From positions 1,143,817 through 1,207,816 of the forward strand of contig MU006090.1 in assembly GCA_010093705.1 (NCBI GenBank): a DNA stretch of 64,000 nucleotides, given 5' to 3'. This DNA comes from Patellaria atrata CBS 101060. Taxonomy: Eukaryota; Ascomycota; Dothideomycetes; Patellariales; Patellariaceae. The notes beneath the pieces are model-generated. The model was not told the origin of the DNA. It saw only the letters and a list, made by a program, of their open reading frames with translations, and did not search any database. Positions 25,811-38,601 of the stretch are shown here, piece by piece; positions within the stretch are counted from its first letter, which is position 1; the number at the start of each line of letters is the position of its first letter. The translations under genes and the position numbers were made by a program.

Positions 25811-27370
25811 TCAATTGAAGCTATAACTCAACCACTCCCCCACAGCCCTTAGACTCTCCCACCTGACACTCTCATTCTCATCCTGCATGAGCGCCATAAC
25901 TCTGCTCTTGAGACCGATCTTCTCCAACATCGGTCGCTTCTCCGGGACCTCTTTAACCAAGCACGCGACATCATTACACCCGATAGCGAGGACCTGCTTA
26001 TCGTTCTTCCACTCCTTCGACAGGATCTCGGCAAGTTTCTTCGGGATCTCGCCCGTGTTATCCTCGAGGATGCGGCGCGCGTTTTCGGCCCAGAACGTCG
26101 GGTTGCGGTGGGGCGGCGACCACCGGAGGTGGCCGGTATGCACTTCGGCTGCGTACTCGTCAAAGGTCGTTTGCGTCTTGGTGTACTCGGCCAGCATGTC
26201 GTTGAGGGATTTCAGGTCTTCGAGGAGGTCGGGGTCGGTGAGGTGGCGGCTTTGGATATTGGAGAGGATGCTGGGGAGGCGGGCGAGGACGGCGGCGGGG
26301 AGAAGGCTGTCACGGTTAGAGGAAAGAAGGTTGCTGAGAGTTGAGAGTAAGAGGCGGGTGATCTTTTCTTTGGGGGAGTTGCGGAGGAGTTGGGTGTAGA
26401 GGATCACTATGTCGTGCTCACTGGAAGATGTGTCAGTGCGTGATTCGATATTTAGCTGAGGGTGACAACTTACTCATCCAGACCATCCCCTACCATCTCC
26501 GCCTCGAAACTCAACTGCCATATAACCAGTAAGACGTGATACAGTAGCTGAAGCCCTACACCATTACTAACGCCTCCTTCTACGCCAGAACGTATGCTGG
26601 TAGCACCGCTCCATAGCGTCCCGGATTCATTATCTTTACTGGTACCAGCTGCCGTTCTCAAGATATCAACTAAAGGTTCCAGAGTTTCTTTTCTCTGCTC
26701 CCAAAAGATAGATCTTGCCTTGGATGTCCTTAGTAGTGAAGAATACTCCTGTACAGCAATATCCTGTAGTCCAGCATCTGAGCTCTTTGCGAGAGACGAG
26801 ATGTAGCTGTAAAGTTTAGGTAGAGCATCTCCAATCGGGCCGCGCTTTGATGATGAGTCTAAGAGAGCATGCGATATTAGACTAGAAAGGACCGTCGAAG
26901 TGAGAAGCGGTATGGGATCTTCTGGATTCGAAGCTTGTTTGAGTAATGGTAACAAGGACTCATACGGTGAGGGATGGCGGGCCAATGCGGAGGTGAAGTC
27001 GGGCATATCTGTAGAAAGAATAGATTAGTACAACTCAGCGACTACAACAGCATATTCGAGGAAAAGCTATAGTACCATCAACAATATCTCCGGTCAAGAC
27101 TAACATATACTGCAATATGTCTTGACGCTTCGCTGTAGAAACGAAGATACTCTGCGATCCGTCTCCACCTAATAACAGCGTAACAAAGCTGGTCGCATCT
27201 GATTCAATAGTCTGTCTCCTCTGCTCCTTACGGACCTTATCAATTGACTTTATTTTCTTCAGATCCGCATCGGTTATCGTCTTAGCTCTTACGGCACCTT
27301 CCCAGGAGATGGGGCGCTGGCGGATATTATTCTGTAGCGTGAGAATGTAGTTCGGCGGATCTAGTGACAT
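25811..27370 (-). CDS. vma13: V-type proton ATPase subunit H
   Basis: Regulatory subunit of the V1 sector that couples ATP hydrolysis to proton pumping at vacuolar and endosomal membranes (family knowledge). Exons: 27370-27076, 27008-26474, 26420-25811, total 1,440 bases, 479 residues, which is the usual length. The N-terminus (PPNYILTLQNNIRQRPISWE) and the following helical HEAT-like repeats match subunit H. The conserved C-terminal block includes TFWAENARRILED, the segment from VLAIGCNDVACLVKE and the final MALMQDENESVRWESLRAV. It is head to head with DIS3, with 262 bases between the two start codons, so the promoters are probably shared or overlapping. Confidence 0.95.
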
Positions 27371-27632
27371 GATAAGGTCCAGAAGTTAGAGCTGGCACAA
27401 AGTGATATGGTCCTCTTAGGCAGAAGGTTGTTGTGGTCGAGTAGAGCTGGTAGAGCGTTTCTGACGTCGGGATCAGGTTGTTGCTTCTTCTGTCATCCCG
27501 GTCTAGCTTCTCAGAGCTTGAGCTTCTACATTTGCATCTTAAGCAAACACATTAGAATTATCCATATTAAAAGTTCAAAACCCTTCGTTCTTGTCTTCAA
27601 CTATCAAACATAAACATCACGAGAAATTCAAG
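27371..27632. promoter_or_regulatory. Divergent promoter, V-ATPase H / DIS3
   Basis: Only 262 bases separate the ATG of the V-ATPase H gene (27370, minus) from the ATG of DIS3 (27633, plus). Both leaders and any shared control sites must fit here. I recognise no specific element. Confidence 0.7.
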
Positions 27633-30600
27633 ATGACGAGCCTTAAACGGTCGTACGTTACTGATTCTTCAGCTCCGAATCTATCAAGCAAAGTATATGT
27701 CAGATCAACGAGGAGTGGAAAAGTCCAAAAAATTGTTCGAGAGCTCTACCTGAGGCAAGATATCCCATGCTCATCTAAGCTGTGCTCAAAATGTCTATCG
27801 AGAGCTCCCACAGATTATAATAATAGAGGTACTTTTCTCAGACGTTATGCTATGACAATCTGCTAAAGTAAAACTCAGTCTTACCCTTTGTGCTTTCCGA
27901 GCGACCGGAGGGAACCAAATCTGCTCCCCAGGGACATTATGTCATCCCAGATACTAATGCTTTCATCTCCGCAATGGACCTCTTTGAGGTCGAGTCTGCT
28001 TTCCATGACGTGATTGTACTGCAAACTGTACTAGAGGAGGTCAAGAATAGATCTCTTCCTCTATATCATCGATTGATTAGCTTGACCAAGAGCGAAGATA
28101 AACGCTTCTATGTCTTCTTCAACGAGTTTAGATCAGAGACTTACGTGAATAGAGAGCATGGTGAGAGCATTAATGACCGCAATGACAGAGCCGTACGAAT
28201 GGCTGTCAAATGGTACGGTGAGCATTTGCAGGAGGCTGTACGGATGCGTTCTAAGAGCGCAAAAGCACCGATGATCGTCATGCTCAGCGACGATAGAGAC
28301 AACCTGCGGAAAGCAAAAGCGGAAAAGCTTGTAGCTTACTCATGTAGGATAATGGACATCATGTCATAACGATGATTTAGCTAACAGTTTCACTAAGTGA
28401 GGGACTACGTGTCAGGGCTTGAAAATGCAACTCTATTGTTAGACATGATCACCGAAGGTCAGGAAGCACGGCAAGGTAAACCGGAAAAGAGTGAAATGTT
28501 CTATCCCGAGGTATGTTATCCTTTGATAAATCCTAGGTGCATTAATTTACAATATCTAGTATTACTCGCTATCTAAGATGCTCACCGGCGTCAAAGCTGG
28601 GACTATGCACCAAGGCATATTCAATGTATCTCCGTACAATTACCTTGAGGGTTCTGTGCATGTATCGGCCTTCGAGCGGTCGCTGTTAATTCTTGGGCGA
28701 GAGAACAGTAACCGCGCAGTCTCAGGCGATGTGATAGTGGTTGAAATTCTTTCCAAAGACCAGTGGAAAACACCATCCACAAAAATCATCGAAGAAGAAA
28801 CCGTGAACAAGGACGATAACCCAGATGAGGAGGATGGAGAAGCTGTCATAACGGAACGGGAACGGCGAGCTTTACAAGAAGAAGTAAAACGGGTACATAG
28901 CAAGAATGTCGAAGGACGATCGCAACCAACTGCACGTGTTGTCGGCGTCATTAAGAGGAATTGGCGCCAGTACGTAGGTCATATCGACAGGGGCTCTGTT
29001 AAAACTTCCGCAAAGCAGAGCCGCGCTCAACAGACTGTGTTCCTTGTTCCGATGGACAAACGCATCCCAAAAATTCGAGTGAGAACGCGACAAGCTGGAG
29101 AACTGTTAGGAAAACGAGTATTGGTAACTATCGATTCGTGGGATAGAGATTCCCGATACCCTGTTGGCCACTTTGTACGTTCCCTTGGTGAACTAGAGTC
29201 GAAAGAGGCGGAGACTGAAGCACTCTTGCTCGAGTATGATGTCCAGTATCGACCATTTCCCAAAACCGTTCTCGATTGTCTCCCTTCAGAGGGACATGAC
29301 TGGAAAGTTCCGGCTAGCGTCGACGATCCGGGCTGGAAAGGCCGAAGGGATCTTAGAGACCTACTCGTTTGCAGTATTGACCCTCCTGGTTGTGTTGACA
29401 TAGACGATGCTCTACATGCGCGACCTCTTCCCAACGGGAACTTTGAGGTTGGTGTGCACATTGCGGATGTTTCCCATTTCGTTAAACCCAACAACGCGAT
29501 GGACAAGGAAGCAAGTATGAGGGGCACAACCGTCTACCTCGTCGACAAACGCATAGACATGTTACCAATGCTCCTAGGTACTGATCTTTGCTCTCTCAAA
29601 CCTTACGTTGAGCGATATGCGTTCTCTGTCTTATGGGAGATTACAGCTGATGCGGATATTGTCAAGTCTGAGTTCACAAAATCAGTTATTCGCTCGAGGG
29701 AAGCCTTCGCTTATGAGCAGGCTCAGATAAGGATAGACGACAAATCGCAACAAGATGATCTTACCAAAGGTATAAGGACGCTAATGATGCTCTCGAAGAA
29801 GTTAAACAAAAAGCGTATGGACGCTGGTGCTCTCAATCTTGCGAGTCCAGAAGTCCGGGTCGAAGCAGAGTCGGAGACGTCTGATCCAGCTGATGTCAAA
29901 GTCAAGAAAATGCTCGACACCAACTCACTCGTTGAGGAGTTCATGTTGCTCGCTAATATAAGCGTCGCAAGAAAGATTTATGAGGCGTTTCCCCAGACCG
30001 CGCTGTTGCGTAGACATGCAGCACCTCCTAAAACCAATTTCGAAGAGCTAGCTAACCAGCTTCAAGTCAAGCGTGGTCTTGAACTGAGGACAGATAGCTC
30101 TAAAGCAGTTGCTGACTCTTTAGATACTTGTGTTGACCCGTCAGAGCCATTCTTCAACACGCTTATCCGGATTATGGCGACAAGATGTATGATGTCCGCC
30201 GAATACTTTTGTTCAGGAACGCAGGCATATTCTGAGTTCAGACATTACGGCCTTGCCAGCGAGATTTATACACACTTCACAAGTCCAATTCGGCGCTATG
30301 CAGACCTGGAAGCACATCGTCAGCTCGCTGCTGCCATTGAATATGAACAGCTAGATCCCAGCCTCCATAGCAAGGCCAAGCTTGAAGGGATATGCAAGAA
30401 TATCAACGTTCGACACCGCAATGCTCAGATGGCTGGCCGTGCAAGTGTCGAATATTACGTGGGACAAGCATTAAAAGGACGAGTATGCGACGAAGAAGGC
30501 TTTGTGATGAAGATCTTTTCAAATGGTTTCGTCGTCTTTGTGCCAAAGTTTGGCATCGAGAGCGCTATCAAATTGAGGGATCTGGCTGTCCCGGAACCCG

Positions 30601-30749
30601 AGAGTACTCTTGACTACGAGAACTATATCTTGACGATTAGTGGATCGAAAAACGCAAAAGTGGAGTTGTTCCAGAAGGTCAAAGTGCGTATCAGTGATGT
30701 ACAGGAAGAGTCGACTGGTAAAAGGAAGATCAAATTAGGGCTTCTATAG
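27633..30749 (+). CDS. dis3: Exosome nuclease DIS3/RRP44
   Basis: Catalytic subunit of the RNA exosome: 3'-5' exoribonuclease (RNB) and endonuclease (PIN), nuclear and cytoplasmic. Exons: 27633-27828, 27879-28343, 28398-28510, 28560-30749, total 2,964 bases, 987 residues, typical for the family. The N-terminal CR3 cysteines are at residues 46, 51 and 54. The PIN domain follows (VIPDTNAF, then DRNDRAVR), then cold-shock-like domains, then the RNB domain with the aspartate cluster DPPGCVDIDDALH near residues 532-541 and SPIRRYADLEAHRQ further on, and a C-terminal S1-like domain. All key acidic residues are present, so both nuclease activities are expected. Confidence 0.96.
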
Positions 30750-33519
30750 GTAGGTATCGCCGTATCTAGAACTGAAGGATTGAACTATACAGATAGAATT
30801 GGGAGTACCTTAGGATTCCTGCGGTCAGATTCACAATCCAGATGTCTCGGGAGTCGGAACAAATGTACTGTCTTCTCTGAGATACCTTGCATAACACTGA
30901 TCCCGATATGAAGAACCGCGAGACAGTCGTTATTGGTTAATCTAGCTGCAGTTCAAACTTGTCTTTTTGCGCTTTAAAGCTCTATCGCGGGCGGCTACGG
31001 AACTTTGGCAATGTTGGTTGAAGGATTCAATCAAATTCGCCTATGCACTCGATTCCCGCAGAAGATCAAAATCAGGAATGAAATATTTGTACAGAACAAT
31101 CTTGGGCAAGAGTTCGTACCACCTGTACTGTAAGTGATCACGCAAAATGAAAAGAGATCACCAAGAAACCCGGAAGAAAGTCAGATCCCTCATCGCAGTC
31201 AAGCGGTGGAGCACACCCTTTTGAGGGGTCTAATATGGAAGTATAGTTCCACCAGCCAATGAGAGCGCATATCTGTTGACGAACTCGTCTTTCTGGCCTT
31301 CATTTTGCGCTCCATCTGCAGGTTCACCACCATCAGCGTACACAGATTCGGATACAGTTGATGGTGCTTTGTAAAATAATGCCGTAAACCCGCAAGTCCG
31401 CAGACTCTAAAAGAAGAATTTCCCCTGATATTTGCATTCAAGGTGACCTGCATGCCGCCGTCTCATGCAGCTATGAGCACAAACTTCGGCCAGCAGCAGG
31501 GCAGCTTTTGATTCTTTGCTCCATTACTCGTTCAGAAACAAACCTTAGTCTGGAAAGCGGACGGGTGCGCCACAGTCTAAAAAATTTCTTGACAGTTCTG
31601 GAGTGTCATCTGTGGTGGTGCAGCCACTTATGGCGTCCACTATCATTCCACAAAGTATCACTTCCCCAGAAAAGCAAAACACTGGGCGTTTTCCAGCGGG
31701 CTATCAACACCAAGTTGGGAGCCGATGTGTATGCAGATTTCAGACCTTCTGAAAGACGACTCAAAAGCAGGAATCGGCACTCTTTCGATTGGACTTTGCT
31801 ATAGATATGGCGCAACAGCCCTCACCCATGAATCATGATTGGTGAGATAGCTATCCTGATTCGATAGCGGTGCGAACCTTAACTTAGTTCCAAGAAAGGA
31901 GTTCAGATCTTGAGCGAACTTATCGCCATTTCACAAAACGGAGTCAGATGAGGTGCTCGAAGTCGAAGAATAACGAGAACAGTTCACCGGGTCGGCGATG
32001 AGAAAGTCCTTCCATGGGATTGGCACTCTATATCATATATGTACAGTACCGTAGTTTCAGAATTCAGATTCCCGTTTTAGCGAGATTTCATCCCATTATT
32101 GCGATGCGCAACGGGTATCCGCGTGTTTCTCTCCCGCTGTATGATAGTCCCTGGGATCATTCGCCGACCAACTAGCGGAGTTATACCCTTGTTACAAGTT
32201 TCTCATCCTCATCCTTTCAGCAGATGGGGAAATGGCCATTTACTGTATCCCAAAAGAAATGTTTGCTACAGTAGAAGCTCTGGGAAAATGGTCGGAAAAG
32301 ACGGTCAAGAGGAGACAAGTCATCGCTGGTATGCGGCCGTTGTTTCTAATGTTCACCTTCTTCAAAAGGTGCATATTCTGAAAGCTAGATTGGTGGGCTT
32401 TTTACAAATTGACAGTCGAAAGCGAAGGAAAAACCGGATCTCCCATGGAGCGATCCTGATCTTGGTCAATCAAGTGGCATGCAGCACGCCACGACTTCCG
32501 CTGTACCTGACGAGCACATGCCTTTTACCCCTGACTGGAAATCCCGTTCTACTTTGTAAACGTTGGTTTCTCCCCACCATATCGATAGGAAAACGCTTAG
32601 TTCGATCCTCTGTCCGCTAACTACGGCGCAATTGCCTATCAAGGTACTGCAAGAGCGTTATCTTTTGCTTTTCGATGCGGGGATTGCTCGTTTAACTGAG
32701 TCTTATTCGGTGTGGATCCTCCCGTCCACACCCACGAAGCCCGTTTAAGTATTACAATGTACTATTTCGCCGTAAAGTTCGCCGTCGACCACGTTGTCAT
32801 ACAAGGCAGTAAAATTAGGTCCATCTGTACCTACATATCTCCTAAAGTAGTCTCGTACTCACCGACCTTTCTAAACTTTAGCTTGCTCGTGAGCATCTAA
32901 AGGTACAGCATTCCCATCCACCATACTTTCAGCCTCTTCTCGCATTTGTGGCCCCCTGCCAAACCTACCACGCATTGCTGACTGCTCGACTTGTACCAAG
33001 TACGAACTTGAGTATGTCTTTTTAGCATTCGACAGCATGCGAATTCTCGCAAGATCGTCTATGCAAGTCTCTCGTTACCGAATATATTGCCCCTAGAGCT
33101 TTCCTACATCCCTTCAATTCCTTCACAGAAATCGCTCCTCTGCTTAAGGGAGGTATTTGAAGTGCCATTGTTCAGCACAGATATTGATTTACTGGTTATC
33201 ATTGATATATTTGAGTCCTGATCAAGTGTGTAAAGTTCATCAACTTTGTGAATAGTGTGGAAATCTAATCTATGCACAGAATTATGGATTCACAGTCATT
33301 ATCGACAACCGAGTGATAATCCAGCATATTTCTTCCAACTCGTGCCTCTCGGAGAGTCGTCGATCACGAACACTTCGTGTCGACCATTTTCCGGCGCTTG
33401 ACCTTGGATTTGAGCTATTGTTGCTGCGTTACGGCAGGAATTCACCTCTCAGCATAGATCTACCTACTCTTCTAGGTTTCACCAGCCGACACACAAAGTT
33501 TCCATCTTCCCTTCCCGAT
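30750..33519. other. Intergenic region (2.8 kb)
   Basis: No gene recognised. The longest frame (32099-32620, 173 codons) begins at TTG and has no family motif; other frames overlap it in other frames. No repeats stand out. Confidence 0.5.
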
Positions 33520-34182
33520 ATGAGCCAATCTGGTTCTCCTTCACCCACCGCTGCGCCTTCCGGGGAAGGTGCTGTAGATCGCAGTACTCGAAATCTCATC
33601 ATAATCCTTAGTGCAACGCTCGGCGTATTCCTGATCATCCTTATTATTGTCATCATCCGTGTTTGCCTACGCCGCCGTGCAAGGCGAGGGATATTTCTTG
33701 GGAGGACTGTAACCCCTCTGGATGATGCAACCTTCGAATCGTGGAGAAAACCCTCTATGCATGTACAGCGCTCCGAAAAAGACGTAGAAGGGTTGACAGA
33801 ACCGACACCTCCACCCATGGCACGACTTTCATACCGTAGTCCGTCGATGGAACACTCACCGGAATTCCATCGCCCAAGAACACCGTCCTACGCTCGTCGC
33901 CCGGAGTCGACAAGGTCACGAGAACGTCTACATAAAGGTCGAAGACAATCTAGTGTCTCCATACAGGATCGCCCGCCGACCCCTTACTCACCGAGAAAGT
34001 CACTAGAAGAGGATGCGAGCACCTGGGGAACGCCCCAGAGTACCACTCAGCGTCCAAGCCACACTCATTCTCATTATCCTTCCGTATCTGACGCTTCCGA
34101 TTTTGATTTCGGATTCAGTTGGAATTCGAGAACCTTCTTGAACTCCTTAAGTACACTTCCTAGCTCCTCTGAGAAGCTATAG
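33520..34182 (+). CDS. Single-pass membrane protein of unknown function
   Basis: Single-exon 220-residue protein from the ATG at 33520; the frame is open further upstream but has no earlier ATG there. About 26 Ser/Thr/Pro-rich residues precede one strong transmembrane helix (roughly 26-47, NLIIILSATLGVFLIILIIV), followed at once by a basic stop-transfer cluster (RLRRRARR-like). The remaining 170 residues are hydrophilic, with Arg/Ser/Pro-rich SP/TP sites. This is the layout of fungal type I or III membrane proteins with a disordered cytoplasmic tail. There is no signal peptide apart from the helix. No homologue is recognised. Confidence 0.75.
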   Translation: MSQSGSPSPTAAPSGEGAVDRSTRNLIIILSATLGVFLIILIIVIIRVCLRRRARRGIFLGRTVTPLDDATFESWRKPSMHVQRSEKDVEGLTEPTPPPMARLSYRSPSMEHSPEFHRPRTPSYARRPESTRSRERLHKGRRQSSVSIQDRPPTPYSPRKSLEEDASTWGTPQSTTQRPSHTHSHYPSVSDASDFDFGFSWNSRTFLNSLSTLPSSSEKL

Positions 34183-34752
34183 CGCAAGCTTTTACATTTT
34201 ACCGGAACGGCGTTGTTCCTTTTTTCCTATGTCAATATCACTATCACCATCAGCTTAAGCGATGGTGGGGTTTAGCGCTTGATTTTTAGTACTTGATACC
34301 ACGGGCATATAAGAGTTGAATTGATAAGAGCAGATTGGAGAATTGATCGAAAGTATTCTGGGTGCTTGATGCATGCCAGCGAAGCATGACTTATGAATAC
34401 GACGTGATAGTCATGAAGGAGGTTACAGTAGTTGAACACATATTGAATAACATATCAAATTCTATGTCACAGTTTGTGACTAAATATCGTTCTTCAGCTG
34501 CTTTGGGCACCTTAAATTTGCCGTGAAGCGATTGCCCAGACACGCCGCCACAACCTCAAGCCCACGTAGAACTAGCGGGGCGCGTAGATCTGTCAAAACA
34601 CCAGCAATAAAACCTATTTGAACAACATCTAACCCATTTCACGGAGTTAGATACCTCAACTTTCTATCCACCTATTAATCAGTCTCTTATTTGTGCTTCT
34701 TGAGATAGTTGCTGCATCGCTAAGATCTTGGGTAATCATCAAAAGTCTCATT
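34183..34752. other. Intergenic region
   Basis: 570 bases between two genes on the same strand. No further feature recognised. Confidence 0.5.
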
Positions 34753-35248
34753 ATGGACTTCATTCCTGGTTAGTGCCTATTCAAAAACGGATACTCAGCA
34801 GCATAAGCTAATCAGTACAGATTGGGCGCATTCTCTCATCGAGGGCTACACGCCAGCGTACCTTCAACCAGTCCACGCCGCCGTCGGAGCCGCGCGACGC
34901 CACCTTCTCCCCTTGATCGATAACGTCGTACAGCATCCTGATATAGCGTCGGTAGCGCTTCTCTTGATCGTACTGGTCATCTCACTCAAGATATTAGATA
35001 TGCTGCGCCGTGCAGTCGTGTTCTGGATCACTATGGCAATACGGTTAATATTCTGGGCAGGTTTACTCTTCGCTGGACTGTACCTCTACAATCGTGGTTT
35101 GGAAGATACGGTGGATGACATCTTCAACCTGGGACACAACTGGAAGGAAAATTATGAACACTACAGCTACCAGGCCGATCAAGCGCGAAGGTTTCACCGA
35201 CAAGTTTATGGTAGAGGAGGAAACCGCAGAGGAGGAACTTGGGGTTGA
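34753..35248 (+). CDS. apq12: APQ12-like nuclear-envelope/ER membrane protein
   Basis: Small integral membrane protein needed for nuclear pore assembly and nuclear-envelope lipid balance in yeast (family knowledge). Exon 1 is only 16 bases (34753-34768, M-D-F-I-P plus one base); exon 2 is 34821-35248; together 147 residues. Two adjacent hydrophobic helices span about residues 50-65 and 75-95 (VALLLIVLVISLKILDML; FWITMAIRLIFWAGLLFAG). They are followed by a Tyr/Arg-rich tail ending in Gly/Arg. The family is inferred from size, topology and the LDMLRRAVVFW segment. Confidence 0.8.
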
Positions 35249-36570
35249 GATGATCGGCCTCTCAACGATCCGCACATGGAAGGTTATGATCCAGAATCGT
35301 CACCAAACCCTCAGCATCATTTTCTAGAAAATCACCGCATTAGTAAAATAACACCCCAATCACCGCTTCGCACCGAGACGTGCGTCGATATTTGCGCACT
35401 ACTGTAGGATATGATCAGGATAGGATGATTGCGCGAGTCTCTAGGTTTGTCTGAAGCACACTTGCAAGAGGTGACCTCTACGACTGTGTCATATGAAGCT
35501 TACATTACGGTTCCTAGTGTTATACTGATATCTTGGCATTCTCGAAGCTCATGTACCCCTTCACAGTCATTCAGGCACACCATCGGTTATAGAGCTCCCT
35601 GGACCACAAAACACCTGTACTATATTTCACGTCCACGCCGACGGTCTAGCTTTTCCAAAATTTCGGTTTACGGTACGATCCAGGTGGTTAGGAGGTAATT
35701 CCATGTAAATTAGGGCTTAAGAATCTATTTCTTTGTAGATGAAGTAAGACTTAAACTCTCTCAATCTTCTCGATTCGCTGGATATTCTGCGCGCAAGATA
35801 TCTCTTGCAACGTTACATGCAGAGTTGTTTGCATGGATCACTGACTGACAAATATCCTCGCCTCACATTTGACCCCTGGAATCCTTCGTCTAATGTCAGC
35901 ATTTTGTTAGTTGTTGTAGATGGTGTCTACTTCTAAGTTTCTCAACTTCTCTGATACGCGCGTCTCTCTCCGTATCCTACATTGATCAAGTGTTCAATTC
36001 AATATATTCAGCAGTCGAATGTTTCTCTCTGCCGGCGCTTGTGGCGCCCTTAGGACGTGTACACTTTAGTAGTCACGGAGAAAGACCAAGACATACTGAA
36101 GCAGAGATAGTAGGTTCTTCCCGCCCTTTGCAGAGTCGTCGGACCATAGGATGCCACTTGCTATTGTCCAACTTGTTCCTGTCTTTTACCAAAATGTCTT
36201 CCCCGCATCTGCCCAGCAAGCTTGGCATCAATGCTTGCATCAGGGCCACCATGAGTGGTCAACCTTATGCATTCTGACTGCCCAGCCTGAAGAACTTATT
36301 AATTGTACAGTACACCTAGGGCCTGTTCTGCAATGTTTCTGTGCATCGATACTCTGTGCGTCGTTTAACAGCTAATAAGCCTATTAACAATTGCCGAAAT
36401 CTGACCCCCGCCTTGGTAACGATTCCTAGCCATAAGCTGTACCTAAAGGGTCTCATGTACGGCAATTAATATGTTAACTTAGCTCTAATCCAGATAAACA
36501 TGCAGTCGAGAATTGTTGTAAAAGAACAGGGCGTCTCACATCGTTATGGTCTGAGTTCAAAGATATCATC
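35249..36570. other. Intergenic region (1.3 kb)
   Basis: No recognised gene. A 95-codon frame at 35990-36277 starts at GTG and has no support. Nothing else stands out. Confidence 0.5.
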
Positions 36571-38601
36571 ATGGCTTCCAACACCGAGAAGGTGATCATC
36601 GATACGGAATCTGCTGAAGTAGTCGACTCTCCAAGAGCCGCTGCTAGCGCAGTCGAGATAGAATGGACCCATGAGGAAGAGAGAGCAGTGAGACTAAAGT
36701 TGGATAAACACATTGTCCCACTTGTCTCGCTGCTGTATCTGCTATGTTTCCTTGACCGGTAAGTAGTTTTGGACCTCTATGTTTGACAGCGTGCTAATAC
36801 AGTTCATCTTTCAAGTGCAAATATAGGGTGAGATATGCTAGAAAACATACAACCGCAGTTTTGTAGCTCATATGCTGGCTAGAAATGCTCGAATTCAGGG
36901 TATGGCGAAGGATCTTGACCTCAAAGGACTCCGGTTCAATTGGGCGTTGACCATCTTCTACATGACCTACCTAACGTATGCTACAACGAACTAGGAAAGA
37001 ACTCCTTATGCTTCCAATTTCTTTCTGACTTTCGGTGTAGGATCGAAATTCCAAGCAACATCGTTCTCAAGCGTGTCGGTCCGAAGTTTTGGCGTCAGTT
37101 GACCAGTATACCTGTGTTCAGCATGGAATGCTAAAATCGAACAGTTCCTTTTCTCGTCGGAGCATTTGGAGTTGTTTCTGTGGGTACGGCTTTTGTGCGC
37201 GACTTCAAAGACCTATGCGTTGCACGTGCTTTTCTGGGTATTGCCGAAGGTGGAACAATGCCGTCAGTTAATCCTCATTTGGTTAAAAACGTCCACTTAT
37301 AGTATCCAGAGGTATAGCGTTCTTCTTGAGTTCCTTCTACCGACGAGAAGAACTGCTTTTCCGAGTGGGCATATACGTATCTTCAAGTTCCCTGGCTGGA
37401 GCGTTCGGAGGCCTTCTAGCAACAGCACTCTCGTAAGTTCTCTACTAGCTCTGTTGTAGTATATGCTGACAATCACAGACGTATACCGCGCTGGGGAGCT
37501 GAATCTGCGCCTATTCATACGTTAGTCTTGATATGTTCCAAGCTAGGGTTGCTACTGATAAAGGTGACAGATGGAGAAACATCTTCTTCTTTGAGGGGCT
37601 TGTGAGTGTCCTGCAGTTCGGTCCGCCTCCAATAACTTACATTCGAAGGTCACAATCCTGGTAGCAATAGCTGCGCCCTACTTCATGCCTACGAGACCCT
37701 CGAACTGCCACTTCCTCAACGAGAGAGAACGATTGATAGCAACTGCCAGGCTCGCTGTAGACGACAAAGCCGTACGCATAAAATAATGATTGATGAGGTA
37801 TATTCGACTTCTAACTATGCATAGGACCCCCATGAGAAGATCCAAAAGCATCATATAAAACGCGCCGTGTTCAACATCAACAATATAATCTGTTGTGCGG
37901 GATTCTTCCTGATCAATATCACTGTCCAAAGTTTCTCCCTTTTCATGCCTACGATTCTAAATGATCTCGGCTGGACAGCGACGAAGGCGCAGCTTTATAC
38001 AGTTGCACCTTATGTCACTGCTTGTCTCGTAGCGATAGGAATTGCTTTTATAAGCGATAAAACCCGCATGCGTGGTATCTACCTCGCCATTTTTTCGCTC
38101 ATTACCATTGTCGGGTTCGTGATTCTACGAACAGTACAGGAAGCAAATATCAGATATATGGCTGTATTCTTTGCAACACTTGGCGCATTTCCGGGAGGTC
38201 CGGCATACATTTCATGGGGTTTGAATAGTAAGGATCCTTCCCCTTGAATGACACTCGATTTATCAGATATTCAAGTACTGACGTGAGTGTTTTAAGATGC
38301 CGCTGGGCCTGCGGTTAGGGCTGTCTCCAGTGCGTACATTGTCTCCGTTGGTACCATGGGAGCTATAGTCGCTACATGGACATACCGTATTGCGGATGCC
38401 CCACGCTACAAAGTAGGTCACTCGATCAATCTCGGGGCGCAAGCTGCAACGTTCGTATTGACTGTTGGGGCCATCTTATACGTTTGGCGCGAGAACAAGT
38501 TGCGGGCAAAAGGTAGAAGGGATCATAGGTTAGTAGGACTGACTGAAGCGGAGCAACTGGATCTGGGTCATCTACATCCTGAGTTCAGATATATACCTTA
38601 G
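36571..38601 (+). CDS. MFS transporter, anion:cation symporter (Dal5/Tna1) family
   Basis: Plasma-membrane proton symporter of organic anions or vitamins such as allantoate or nicotinate; the substrate cannot be told. The gene looks broken in single frames but is intact once spliced. Exons: 36571-36758, 36816-36827, 36883-36975, 37041-37093, 37145-37262, 37310-37432, 37479-37520, 37571-37601, 37649-37771, 37825-38227, 38297-38601. Total 1,491 bases, 496 residues, a normal length with 12 expected helices. Family signatures: LCFLDRANIGNARIQGM in helix 1, TIEIPSNIVLKRVGP in helix 2, RAFLGIAEGGTMPG in helix 4, FRVGIYVSSSSLAGAFGG in helix 5, and WRNIFFFEG before the central loop. Exon 2 is 12 bases long. 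Confidence 0.92.

Noticed and set aside
32099-32620. 173-codon frame as a gene
   Set aside because: It starts at TTG, is composed of mixed low-information sequence and has no recognisable motif or leader.
36571-38601. MFS transporter as a pseudogene
   Set aside because: The many frame changes are all explained by short GT-AG introns, and the spliced exons give 497 intact codons.
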